From NCBI GenBank assembly GCA_028583405.1, contig CM053261.1, positions 15,306,783 to 15,370,782 on the forward strand: DNA of 64,000 nt, read 5' to 3'. The notes beneath the pieces were generated by a model. It worked only from the letters and a program-made list of their open reading frames with translations, did not search any database and was not told the origin of the DNA. Each line of letters begins with the position of its first letter. The first letter of the stretch is position 1. Position numbers and translations under genes: made by a program. The stretch is from Pogonophryne albipinna (Eukaryota > Chordata > Actinopteri > Perciformes > Artedidraconidae). Shown one piece after another: positions 38,490 through 48,752 of this stretch.

Positions 38490-41400
38490 CACATAACACA
38501 TAATCTCAGCTCGCGCAGCTCACAGCTCATAGATTGAGCAATCATTTATTGCACACCTTGGAGGTGAATTGCAGGCATATTGTCATTCAAGAGAGAATAC
38601 GATGCGTAGTTCTTTTGGAAAACATGTTTTTCTTATAGCCTATTTAACCTCACTAACGTAAATAATACTCATTACATTGACACATGCATTATTTGTGATT
38701 AAAATAATGGTTGTTGGTAATGTATTAGCGACCCCCACAGATGTATGATTTCACTGCTTTCATAGGAGCTCAGACCCTCCTTATGGGTGCTCAGCTAAAG
38801 TGACCCACACATGTACCATTAACACCAAATAGCACTCCTCAGCTTGTGCCGCTGTGTATTTGTCACGTCAGTATGAATCAGTAATCAACATAAAGACTAT
38901 CCAAGTCAGATATTGCAGTTTACAATAGAATATACCTAAAATAATACAAATTAGCTAAAAAGTTTGATCAAAATATATCTTTTATGTGGGTTTGATGCTA
39001 CCCAAATACATCCGTAAAGGTCCCTATTTGTCAGTGATTATCAGCTAAATCAGTAATATTTCACTCAGCCAGATAGAGATGAGGAACCTGAAGAAAAGAA
39101 AAATAATGTGCATTTTCTGCCTTGTATAACCATAAGGGTACAAAAGGAGATTTGGAAAAAACCTAGTTGGCATAACAACTGTTCATGGTCATGCAATATA
39201 ATCACGTCTACTCATTCAGAAGAAATGTCTAATGGGGATTTTCACAATTGACCCTCAACTCTGAGTTTCCTGTGCGAAGGAGCATTTATTTATTTCCTCT
39301 CGAGTATAATGGCTCTTAAGACCAAAAAGTGTAGGTGGCTAAAGAGAGATTTAGCCTCTTCTTGCCACTTCATCACAGCCTGCTGTGCACATTACCTGCT
39401 TCATATAACAGAGTTATTTAATGAGCAATCCCAAGATTGAGATAAGAGTGGACAGACCCATATCTTGAAACAAGATGGCCTCAAGGTTATAGATAATACG
39501 GTGATAACTCAGAGATAGAGAAGATGAGGCAAAGGTTACAAATGCATGAAAGACAGGGCATGTAAAAATGAAAAAGGACAAATATAAGGGGATGTAATTC
39601 GATGCGAGTAGGGAGGATGCTGTGGCTGAAAATGATACTGGGATTATTTCTGTGGTTTATTTGTCCAATTCTAGCCACCTGGTGCATTGGTGGCAGTTGC
39701 ATTGTCCCTGGCTTAGACACACTTAATGACATTTTACCTTCATATAATGTTTCAGACCAATATTGTATTTCCAATTTCCAAAATGAGTGTCTCAGCACGA
39801 ATCCCCTTACGGAATGGTGTATGCGATATTGCAACTCTAACCCGTCACACCTGATATTTCTCTGCACAGTTTAGCTAAATTATTAAAGCCTAGTGTTAGA
39901 CATTAAGTAGACTGCAACATTTTCAAATGAAAGTGTCCTTCCAGATCCACTTTCTTCGCTAACTGCTTAAGCATCAATGGTTCTACTCGAAGTATCAGTA
40001 CTGACATAAAATAAATGTTTGAATTTGTTCTGTTATTGTTGGACAAAGGGACAGATCAATACAGACTGTCTTTTCTAAACTAAATTAGTACAATATATTT
40101 AATTTAGCACCATTCATAATGCAAGATCACAAAGTGCTTCACAAGAATACATAATAGAAAAGGATCTCCACGTCAATGGTTTTCTGCTAAATTGACCATT
40201 ATTACTACACTAAATTATATTTCTTGTTTAATACAAAAACAATGATACCCCATGTCTGTCTGTATTGCACAGTATTGCACTTAAAAGAGGGGAAAACATG
40301 ACAAATGTATTGAATATGTCAGCATTTGATTATGAGATTACAAAGCAACACATATCCTTTCACACAACTGGAGCCGCTACTTGGCAATGTTTCACGCATA
40401 CAATGCAGGGTTGGCGTAAAAGTGTGAATAATCTTAATAATTCTATCTTTGAAATGCAGTTGGCAAAGAAAGAACAGTAAGCCGCCTTCATGTGTCCCTC
40501 AGAGCTCGAGATAACATAAGAGATTGGAGGAAGAAGCCATTTATATTTAGACTTCGACAGCAGGGGTGCTTAACTTTTATTTCGGGAATAACATCCAACG
40601 TACTGAAATCGTCCATTAGAGGCATTTATTCGTCTTTCCACAGTGGGTTCTTGTTATTGATAATTGGACTGCATTTAAATTGTGAATTTAAGGGGATTTA
40701 TACATTTGAAATAAGGCTTCAAACAATTACCTGAATTTTCCATATTTGAAAATAAAGACATTAAAAGAAGTCTTCATGAGAAAAAAATAACAATGTACCC
40801 TTGATTAAAAATGTGTATCTGTAAACGCTAGCTTCTGTGAAGGCTTCTTCCCACATCAGAAATGCGTTAAGTGAATCCCTTATTTGTCTTTTATACGTCA
40901 GTTCTTGAAGATAAATCTCAGTAATAAACACATGATAATCACCCTCCCCTATTTACCTGAAAGGTCTGTACGTACAAGCACTTATGAAGAAGATTATCTT
41001 CAGGTTAAATTTGGAATTAACATAAAAATGCAATTACCATATGTATGACTATAATGGTCTCCGGGTGTTGCAAATGAAATTGAAGCCGTGTTGTCATCTT
41101 CTTTCAGGAAGCTCATTCAGAAGATGAATTACTGAAGACTCATGGAATCGGCATCTTGTTATCACATTTGGTCGTTCTACCCATTATGGAAGAAATGTAG
41201 ATGTGAAAAGTGGAAAGTGCTAATTGCATCATGGTCTTATTTGCATTTCATGTTCCTGTGGGAGGCTGTAAGATATAGATGTTGATGCATACTTATTATT
41301 TCTGATAAAATACAACTTTTCTTTGAAAGTTGTAGTTCTCTGTACTTTTCACAGCTCATAGCTCACAGCTGGCTTCAACACCTTGCTTCCACAATATTGC

Positions 41401-42646
41401 AGGTTGTGAGAATTCACATTATGTGTAGGATGCTGCAGTGTGCCTTGCCTTTTCACTTATCAAACTCTCCCACATGTGTTTGGTGGGGAAGCAGTTAGGA
41501 GACTCTGGATTTAAGATAGTCCTGTCACAGCTTTGATGCAAGTTTTGGGTCACTGTACTGCTGGAAAATCCACTTAAGCCAGACGAGATGGAATACCTTT
41601 TCAGAATAGACTTATCATTTTTCTTTGGTCGATGTGGAGTTGATCCTGTGCAAGTCACCCACCCTGAACAACGGACAAATCCACATGCCTGAGTGTAACT
41701 TTTACTTATATTTAAATGCAGGGCTTATATGTTGTTACCTACACATTATCATGTATTAAAATCAGTAACAAATGAAAACCTGATTCAAATTTAAGGAAAT
41801 AGCTACTCAGTTGTCAATGCTCATTTGGTTCATTTGGATTTGCTAAAGGATGTAAGAGCTGCTCTGGCGCAAATATGTCTTATAACATGGTTCACCTGAT
41901 CTTTGTCTGTCTTCATTTCAAGTTGCCCTAATCTTGTTCTTGATAAAAAGCTTATTTAATTGTTGAAAATGTCTCCTATCCGCCTGTTCCTGCCTGCTTG
42001 TGACACAGCTGCAGTTTTGCTGAGAGAGAGTTTTTCCAACACCTTGGAGAACAATGTGGCCTAAAATTACATCACTGTTTGACATTGTCGCAAAGAGGCG
42101 GATGAATTATCCAGAAGGACACAATGGTGTCGAAGTACAACAGAATAATAAGATGATGACAAAATAATTGCGATATTAATTTGGAGAAAATAAAAGAGAA
42201 ATATGTATTCCTTAATTTGCTAAAAGCGTTTTTGCTGCCTAATCCTAGACCTAGAAAATTATCATATTCATGAAACCGTTATCTGATTTTAAATAATAGA
42301 TGTTCATTATTGTTAATTCATAAAATTCACATTTTCAAAGACATGTATTGCATTTATTTTACTGTTTAGAAAGGAAGTCATACAAAAGTTTCAGACAGCT
42401 TATATTTGGGAAAAACCAACCTTTCACACTGTGTGTTGCAGCCCAATTGGTCCTTTAAAGTTAATATTTAAACATAGTGGCTTTAAATGACTATCTCAAT
42501 AAATGATGTCTCCGAAAGGAACCTTGCCCATTAGGTGATTTCAATGTAGCATGTCAGCTAACCACAACCCCTGTGTGAGATTCATACAAACATGGGTGTA
42601 AAACTGTGACTCAAGTGTGGAAGTGAGCAAATGAAACCTCAGTTAC

Positions 42647-42837
42647 CTCCTAGGGTGGCTGAGATGAGTATGTGGGTTCCATATTTCTTGATGATGGTGT
42701 CGATGAACTGCTGAGTCGTGGGTCTGCGGCCCAGCAGGCGTACGCTGTGCTGGAACTCAGGCATGAGCGGCACGGGGTTCCGCATCAGGTCCCTCCTCTC
42801 GATGGCTGTGTTCCTCACCTTCCAACGTGCAAATTCC
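42647..42837 (-). CDS. brinp1: BRINP1-like internal exon (191 bp) with MACPF signature
   Basis: The exon runs from 42837 to 42647. The acceptor is strong, with a T/C-rich tract ending TTCTTCTCAG, and the donor is GGTAACTG with GT at 42646. It enters in phase 2 (one base completes Arg) and leaves in phase 1, giving 63 codons between. The peptide begins [20 protein letters not shown], continues [20 protein letters not shown], then [20 protein letters not shown] and TLG. KKYGTH is the core of the MACPF signature (aromatic-Gly-Thr-His); the residue after His is Ile, not the Phe/Tyr of classical MACPF proteins. The BRINP1-type TTQQFIDT replaces the LQQ-TEN of BRINP2/3. This is the most 5' exon I could find; the preceding exon must end with two bases of an Arg codon and was not seen between 42838 and 64000. 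Confidence 0.95.
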
Positions 42838-43501
42838 CTGAGAAGAACAGGAAAAACAACCACATGATTAACTGTATACAATCACACCATCAGCAATACT
42901 AGTAAAATGGCTTTAATAACAGTGTGGTAACACTTCAATATGCAGACTCCATCGCACCAAATTAATGTGTGGCTAAACAATTTGCAAATGGTAAAAAAAG
43001 ACAGTAGTATTTTAATAATAAATAAAGCAGATTGAGGCTCCCAGATCTGAACATTTATAATATAGATAGTAAAGCAAAATAATAATGATTGTGTTGCAGA
43101 GGTTTCGTTTTCAGTTGTGTCCATTTATCACTCCGATATGAATATAAAAAAAACAGTTTTCTTGTTTGTTCTTAGACCCATGTTCTGTAATGTTTTTCAT
43201 TTTTCATTTCAATTGCCTTAGGTCCTTTTTCTCTGTGTAAAGCTCGAACTTGAACCTTTAAGAAAAAGTATAAAAACCGCGAGTATAACTCACTGAACTA
43301 CGCAGGATTCTTCCCTTTTTGTGTTTGTAAAAATATTTTTGTGGATGGTCCTGATGTGTTGTTACTGTTTGCACTAAGAAATGCATTCAGAAAACATTTC
43401 CAAAGGCAAATATTACAGGCAGTTCTGTAAATCTGAGGGTTACAGAAACAACTAAAACAAATATCCCTGCCCCGAGGATAGAAATGGGTTTTCTTAAGCT
43501 A

Positions 43502-44306
43502 CACTGAACAAAAATATAAACGCAACACTTTTGTTTTTGCTCCCATTTTTCATGAGATGAACTCAAAGATCTAAAACATTTTCTATATACACAAAATAAC
43601 CATTTCTCTCAAATATTGTTCAGAAATCTGAACAAATCTGTGATAGTGAGCACTTCTCCTTTGCCGAGATAATCCATCCCACCTCACAGGTGTGGCATAT
43701 CAAGATGCTGATTAGACAGCATGATTATTGCACAGGTGTGCCCTAGAATGGCCACAGTTTTGCTTTATTGGGGGGGTCTTGGGGGGTCCGAAAACCAGGC
43801 AGTATCTGGTGTGAGGGGTAGGGGTAGGGTTAGGGTAATGTTGTGAATCGAGTGGCCCATGGTGGTGGTGGGGTTATGGTATGGGCAGGCGTATGTTATG
43901 GACGACGAACACAGGCCACTCGATTCACAACATTAACCTAACCCTAACACTAACCCTAATCCTACCCCTACCACCAGATACTGCCTGATTTTCGGACCCC
44001 CCCAGACCCCCCCAATAAAGCAGAACTGCACGTTTCAGAGTGGCCTTTTATTGTGGCCAGCCTAAGGCACACCTGTGCAATAATCATGCTGTCTAATCAG
44101 CATCTTGATATGCCACACCTGTGAGGTGGGATGGATTATCTCGGCAAAGGAGAAGTGCTCACTATCACAGATTTTTTCAGATTTCTGAACAATATTTGAG
44201 AGAAATGGGTATTTTGTGTATATAGAAAATGTTTTAGATCTTTGAGTTCATCTCATGAAAAATGGGAGCAAAAACAAAAGTGTTGCATTTATATTTTTGT
44301 TCAGTG
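43502..44306. mobile_element. Tc1/mariner-type palindromic miniature element (805 bp)
   Basis: TA duplications flank both ends (43500-43501 and 44307-44308). The termini read CACTGAACAAAAATATAAA inward on both sides. The whole element is an inverted repeat: 43502-43857 against 43913-44306, with a spacer of about 55 bp. The left arm lacks about 30 bp, around 43752, that the right arm keeps. Near the centre, both arms carry TTAGGG/CCCTAA-like units. No transposase is encoded. The TIR sequence is one I recall as widespread in fish. Confidence 0.9.
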
Positions 44307-46027
44307 TATCTGGGATTCAAAAGGAGGCACTCGTGTTGAGTTTGGCATATCCAGGTGCTGAAAGTCAGTGATTAGGCATTCATGTAAGTATCTTTCCTTT
44401 GTTTGATAACATTGTCAGTATAGAGAGCTGCATAAAATGGTGTTATTGTTATAAAAACAAGCGGTTCCTATTCAGCATACTTTGTTTTTCAGGAAAAGCA
44501 GAGGCACATATGATTTCTGATGTATCGGTTCACTCTAAAGAAATAATTATTTAAATGCATAAAAAAACTGTGATTTTCATCGCCATCTGTTCCCTCTGTC
44601 AATCACAGATATATATATCCAGATTGTGCACACACACACCTCCACGAAACATACATTTATTTGCATGATGATCTTTGGTGTCGGTATTAATGTGTGACAC
44701 ATATGCTCACACTTGTACCTGAAAGGTAATGATGTACACATAAAGACTGGAACACTCTTCGCACTGCTTAGATGAGCAAAAAACTCCATAGGGAGGGAAA
44801 TGTAATTTCCTGATTACAGTCTGATAGTTTTAAAAGCACTTCCACAAAATTAAATGAAGTTTAGATTGAATTTAGATATGTTTAGTGATGCAGACTTTAG
44901 TGTATGAACGATGAGGCCAATTACGGTAAGTGTTTGATTTAAAGTGCACCAAAAGCTCTATCAGATTAGGCACAAACAAAAGGCTTTATCGTCTCAATAA
45001 TTCCTACCTAAAAGCCTTGTTTACTTGAAACAATTTGAGTTCTGTTCAATAAGTGGATATACGTTGTATGTGAAATTCGACCAACACACTCACACACACA
45101 CTCTACAATAAAAAAACAATCAGCAGGTTTGGAAGATTTGAGCTATGCTTTCGGATATTGCAATTAGTCTTAATAAAACAGGTATTTAATCTGAGATAAA
45201 TCAAATTGGGTTATTCTTGCTGCCCACTTTAGGTCTTGAAAAAAATAGGACCGTAAGAACACAAAGAGAGCATTGAAAAAAGGGTGAAAGGGTTTGTACT
45301 TGTCTTCTTATCAGTGTGAAAACAGAAGAAAAGGCCTTTTTGAGATCGACTCTCAAGGTTGTTTTTTGTTCACAAGAAAATCCTGCATCCTATTCCAAAG
45401 CTCAGACTCATTGGTAGTGAGAAAAATATGTTTAAACAATAAAATAATACACACAAAGATATTCTTTTCAAGTTTACAACCTTAAGTTTGATGAAATGAA
45501 CTCCTTGAATCAGTACGCTGAATCTTTTAATGCGACACGGTTTCAGTCATAGATTTACTGTCTCCATATTTCTACATATGGAAGAGAGCAATAGCTGGCC
45601 TGATGTCTGCGAAAGAATATGATGTCTGTGTGTCCTTTACATTCCCTAATACTGCAGGTGCAACAAAACTCCTGCACATTGTCTTGATTGCAATCAAAAC
45701 AAACCAAGTGTAAAAGATGAATTGCAGGAACTGATTCGGCCAAACACACTAATGCCCCTTTCACACCAGTGCTTTTTCAGCTCCGGCTCGGAGCTGGAGC
45801 CTGAAAAGCGCCGGTTTTTCCTGTTCACACCGCAGCGGCGCCGGCTCTTAGCTCCGGAATCCGGTTCACTTCCAACTCCAAAAAATTGTCCGTCTAGAGC
45901 AGGGATCACCAACTACATTTGTCCAAGGGCCAAAATGTATCCAATAGACACTATCGCGGGCCGGGGGGGTACAGGTACTGCATAAAGCTTAGCAGACTCT
46001 TCACGCTAACGAAGGATCACTTCTAGG

Positions 46028-46940
46028 CAGGGTTGGGAGGGTTACTTTGTAAATGTAATCAGTTACTGATTACTGAATACATGCTCTGAAAGTAATCAGA
46101 ATACAGTTACAGTCTTATAAAAGTAACGTGTTCAGGTTACTTTTAGAATACTTTTGGAATACTTTCTTTTTCCATAACAGATGGGTATGTTTTGGTGAGC
46201 AGTAGACACTTGTTTTACTGTTTTAATGGCGTATCAAGAACTCAAACACAACATCTTGGTGTCATTCTGGACAGCTCCCTCTCATCTGCACCCCACATAA
46301 AAAACATCACCCGGACTGCATTCTCCTACTGTAAACCTTTCCTTAGAATATGTTATGAATTGTAAGGTGTCCTTGGGTGCTTTGAAAGGCGCCCCTAAAT
46401 AGAATGAATTATCATTATTATTATTATCTGAAACGATGTAATAACTTTTAAAACTTGTTCCAGTCACTTGCCCCATGCATTCAGCAGCAGCAGGCCATTC
46501 ACTGTGATTTGATCCCGTTATAAATGTCATCATTTCGACAATAAAGAAATGCTACATCAACGTTATCTTGCACATTTTATCTAACCATCTCCGTTTCTAA
46601 CTTTCAATATATTTTAAAAGAGATCTCTCTCTCTCATCTGCGTGCGGGGGCGGGGCCTCACAGACACGCTGCATGTCTCTCTCGCTCACAGACATGCTGC
46701 AGCGCTGTGCAGTGTGCACACAGTTCTGCCGGTAATGAATATTACATTTTGTGAGGAAACTTTTCCACCAATAATTCCAATAAGTATTCCAAAATGTATT
46801 CCCTTCAGGTTTACGAAAGTAACTGTAATCAGATTACTCGTTTTTCAAATGTAACGCCAGCTGAATACAGTTAGCCTACTTGATTTTTGTATTCTGATTA
46901 CGTAACGCCGTTACATATATTCCGTTACAACCCAACCCTG
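46028..46940. mobile_element. non-autonomous hAT element, third level of the nest
   Basis: Ends: CAGGGTTGGGAGGGTTAC on the left and GTTACAACCCAACCCTG on the right. A perfect 8-bp duplication CTTCTAGG lies at 46020-46027 and 46941-46948. Subterminal sequence is rich in GTAATC/GATTAC motifs in both orientations, as in the common fish hAT miniature family with these ends. Confidence 0.92.
46232..46427 (+). mobile_element. 5'-truncated LINE 3' end, innermost level of the nest
   Basis: One frame reads TQTQHLGVILDSSLS, then APHIKNITRTAFSYCKPFL, which is the LGV-LD-SLSF-HI--I---AF pattern at the C-terminal end of L2/Rex-type reverse transcriptases. A short 3' tail follows (GGTGTCCTTGGGTGCTTTGA) and ends in ATT repeats. 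Only about 200 bp was inserted, a typical dead-on-arrival copy; there is no intact enzyme. Confidence 0.8.
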
Positions 46941-48429
46941 CTTCTAGGCTACTGTCCCGCAGCTCCTGCCTCTCTGTTGGACTCTGTCGCAGCGGGGCTG
47001 CTGCTGTGGTGCGGAGCGCACAAAGCAGACTCTTCACAACAAGGATCACTTCTTCTTCTTCAAGGAAGGGAAGGTTTCGCAGTACGCAGTCTACTGTCCC
47101 GCAGCTGCTGCCTCTCTGTTGGACTCCGGTACTGCACCTTACTCACGAGACGTTGTAAAAAAAAAAATGGGTGGGGGGCGAACGCAGTAACCACTCCGCC
47201 AACGCCACAGTCACCCCCGTCGTGCGGGCCGGATGAGAATGTCTGGCGGGCCGGATGTGGCCCGCGGGCCGCCAGTTGGTGGTCACTGGTCTAGAGGCAA
47301 GAGCTTCGGAGCTAAGAGGTGGCGTCGCTTACGTCTCTCTTACGTCGAGGCGTGCAGGAAACTAAACCCACCTCCCCTGAACATGGGTCGACTGTCATGC
47401 CTGCCTACAAGCAGTAGTGCTTATAAACACACTTTATAAAGTCAGGCAACACTAACCAGGCTTCGTGTGATTCTGTTTATTTGTACCTTACTTTGACCAT
47501 CTGTTCACTGTTATTGATCATTGTGGAGAGAGGCAGACGTTTTGTTTTGTATTATAGCAGCTATTGGATGGAATCAATACATGGGCTGCACAGGTTGTCG
47601 TGTCCGACTATCACAAGTAGAATCATAATAAAAATACGCCGGTAAAATGTGCCTGTAGAAAACGGTTTATGCCACAATAGGATAGCGATAGCAAGTAGTC
47701 AGTTTAGCTTCGGTTGCTATGCTAACATCACCCATTTTATACCAGAGACACTTTCATAAGAGCGTTGTGATACCAAACAGCGTCAATTCAGACTGACACA
47801 CATTCACTTAAGGGGAACTGGGGATATGTATCAGCTGCTTGTGTGAGTCGGACAGTGAATACTTTAGAGCGGCCGCTGCAGTGTGAGCTAACCGGGAGCT
47901 AACGGGAGAATAAACTCCCGTGGAAGAGCAGCCAACACTGCAGCGGTCGGTAAATGCCGCAGAAACACATTAATAAACAATGAACCACGGCACTCTGGAG
48001 AAAAGTATAAGGTTGGAGAAGTCGTTATTCAATTTACTCTGGCTTTGTGTGATTAAAAGCAACACGATCATCGACCCGACGCAGTTGTTGTTGTTGTGAG
48101 CGCCGTAACGCCGTTGGGGAGCAAATCAGCGATGTAAACGGTGACGTCATGACGCAGCAGCGGCAGCTCTGGGCGGTGTGAACAGAGCGGGAGCAGAAAA
48201 GGGAAACAGGAGCTGAACCAGAAAAGCTCTAGCTCAGAGCTAGAAAGGGAAAAGCGCTGGTGTGAAAGCCGCATTATTGACATGCTTACATCATGACACA
48301 ATTGCACTAGAGAATGCCAAATCATTAAAAGGTGGTTTTAGACTCAACAATGCTCTTATCCCCATATTTCCTTTGCAGACTTCAGCGGCTCCTAATGCAT
48401 GATATTAGAAATGTTTAAAAGCAAATACA

Positions 48430-48752
48430 AATATTTTTAATATGGCTTTTAATTTGCGTTCACTTTCAATTCTCACTGGTATCATTGTCCATGTTTTACT
48501 GTATTTTTTCTGATTTGCTTTTATTTTACATTTTAAATTGTCTTTTTTAAATTATTTTATTTTAACCTATTTTAATTTCCTGTCAGCTTTAATTCAAGGG
48601 AATTTCATTAGGATCACTGTAGGTGTTTTATCTTGTTCTGTATTTATTTTAATAGTGTTGTTATGTTTTCTTCTTGTTCTGTAAAGCACTTTGGGCAGCT
48701 TAGTGCATGAAAGGTGCTATACAAGTTTATTATTATTATTATTATTATTATT
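48430..48752 (+). mobile_element. LINE 3' end with TTA-repeat tail
   Basis: T-rich sequence leads to CTGTAAAGCACTTTGGGCAG and AAAGGTGCTATACAAGTT, then (TTA) repeats at 48727-48752. This is the usual 3' end of L2/Rex-type fish LINEs. No coding part remains, and the 5' limit is uncertain. Confidence 0.65.

Larger units (their letters stand above)
28698..42646 (-). other. intron, 13.9 kb, with several transposons
   Basis: The intron lies between the MACPF-signature exon and the exon at 28697. It carries a TTAA-type miniature element (29820-30631), a possible solo LTR (about 32895-33300), a long-TIR element inside an older repeat (34212-37135) and a SINE (38311-38489). Between 39000 and 42600 I recognise nothing beyond ordinary AT-rich sequence. 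Confidence 0.85.
888..42837 (-). other. brinp1: brinp1-like gene, internal part (four exons and three introns)
   Basis: Four exons, read right to left, join into one open frame of 704 bases. BRINP proteins are secretory-pathway/neural glycoproteins with a MACPF domain; family work links them to neuronal cell-cycle arrest and neurodevelopment (established knowledge, not visible here). Assignment to BRINP1 rather than BRINP2 or BRINP3 rests on diagnostic stretches as I recall the families: [23 protein letters not shown], and CNGEGEY followed by [15 protein letters not shown]2/3 carry LQQ.TENLIKKYGTHF, EESLTIF and CPSMDIQAME-like versions at those places. The 5' exons (signal peptide, start of MACPF) and the large last exon are outside the window, so no start or stop codon is seen. 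Family membership is near certain; the paralogue call is strong but from memory. Confidence 0.9.
45900..47288. mobile_element. non-autonomous hAT element, second level of the nest
   Basis: Ends: CAGGGATCACCAACT on the left and AGTTGGTGGTCACTG on the right. A perfect 8-bp target duplication GTCTAGAG lies at 45892-45899 and 47289-47296, diagnostic of hAT. The right end is strongly GC-rich (GGCGGGCCGGATGTGGCCCG). The element contains two tandem copies of a ~100-bp unit, the first split by the next insertion. Confidence 0.92.
45752..48274. mobile_element. outer DNA transposon of a four-level nest
   Basis: The termini match inward: left ATGCCCCTTTCACACCAGTG, right (reverse complement) ATGCGGCTTTCACACCAGCG. 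TA lies on both sides (45750-45751 and 48275-48276), which may be the target duplication. Subterminal repeats of the type CAGCTCCGG..GAGCTGG lie at both ends. Without the nested insertion the element is about 1.1 kb. No coding sequence is seen; the superfamily is not settled (PIF/Harbinger/ISL2EU-like or other TA-target type). Confidence 0.7.

Noticed and set aside
46887..47439. Open frames of 135 and 68 codons in GC-rich sequence
   Set aside because: They cross the borders of nested hAT elements, so cannot be single ancestral genes.
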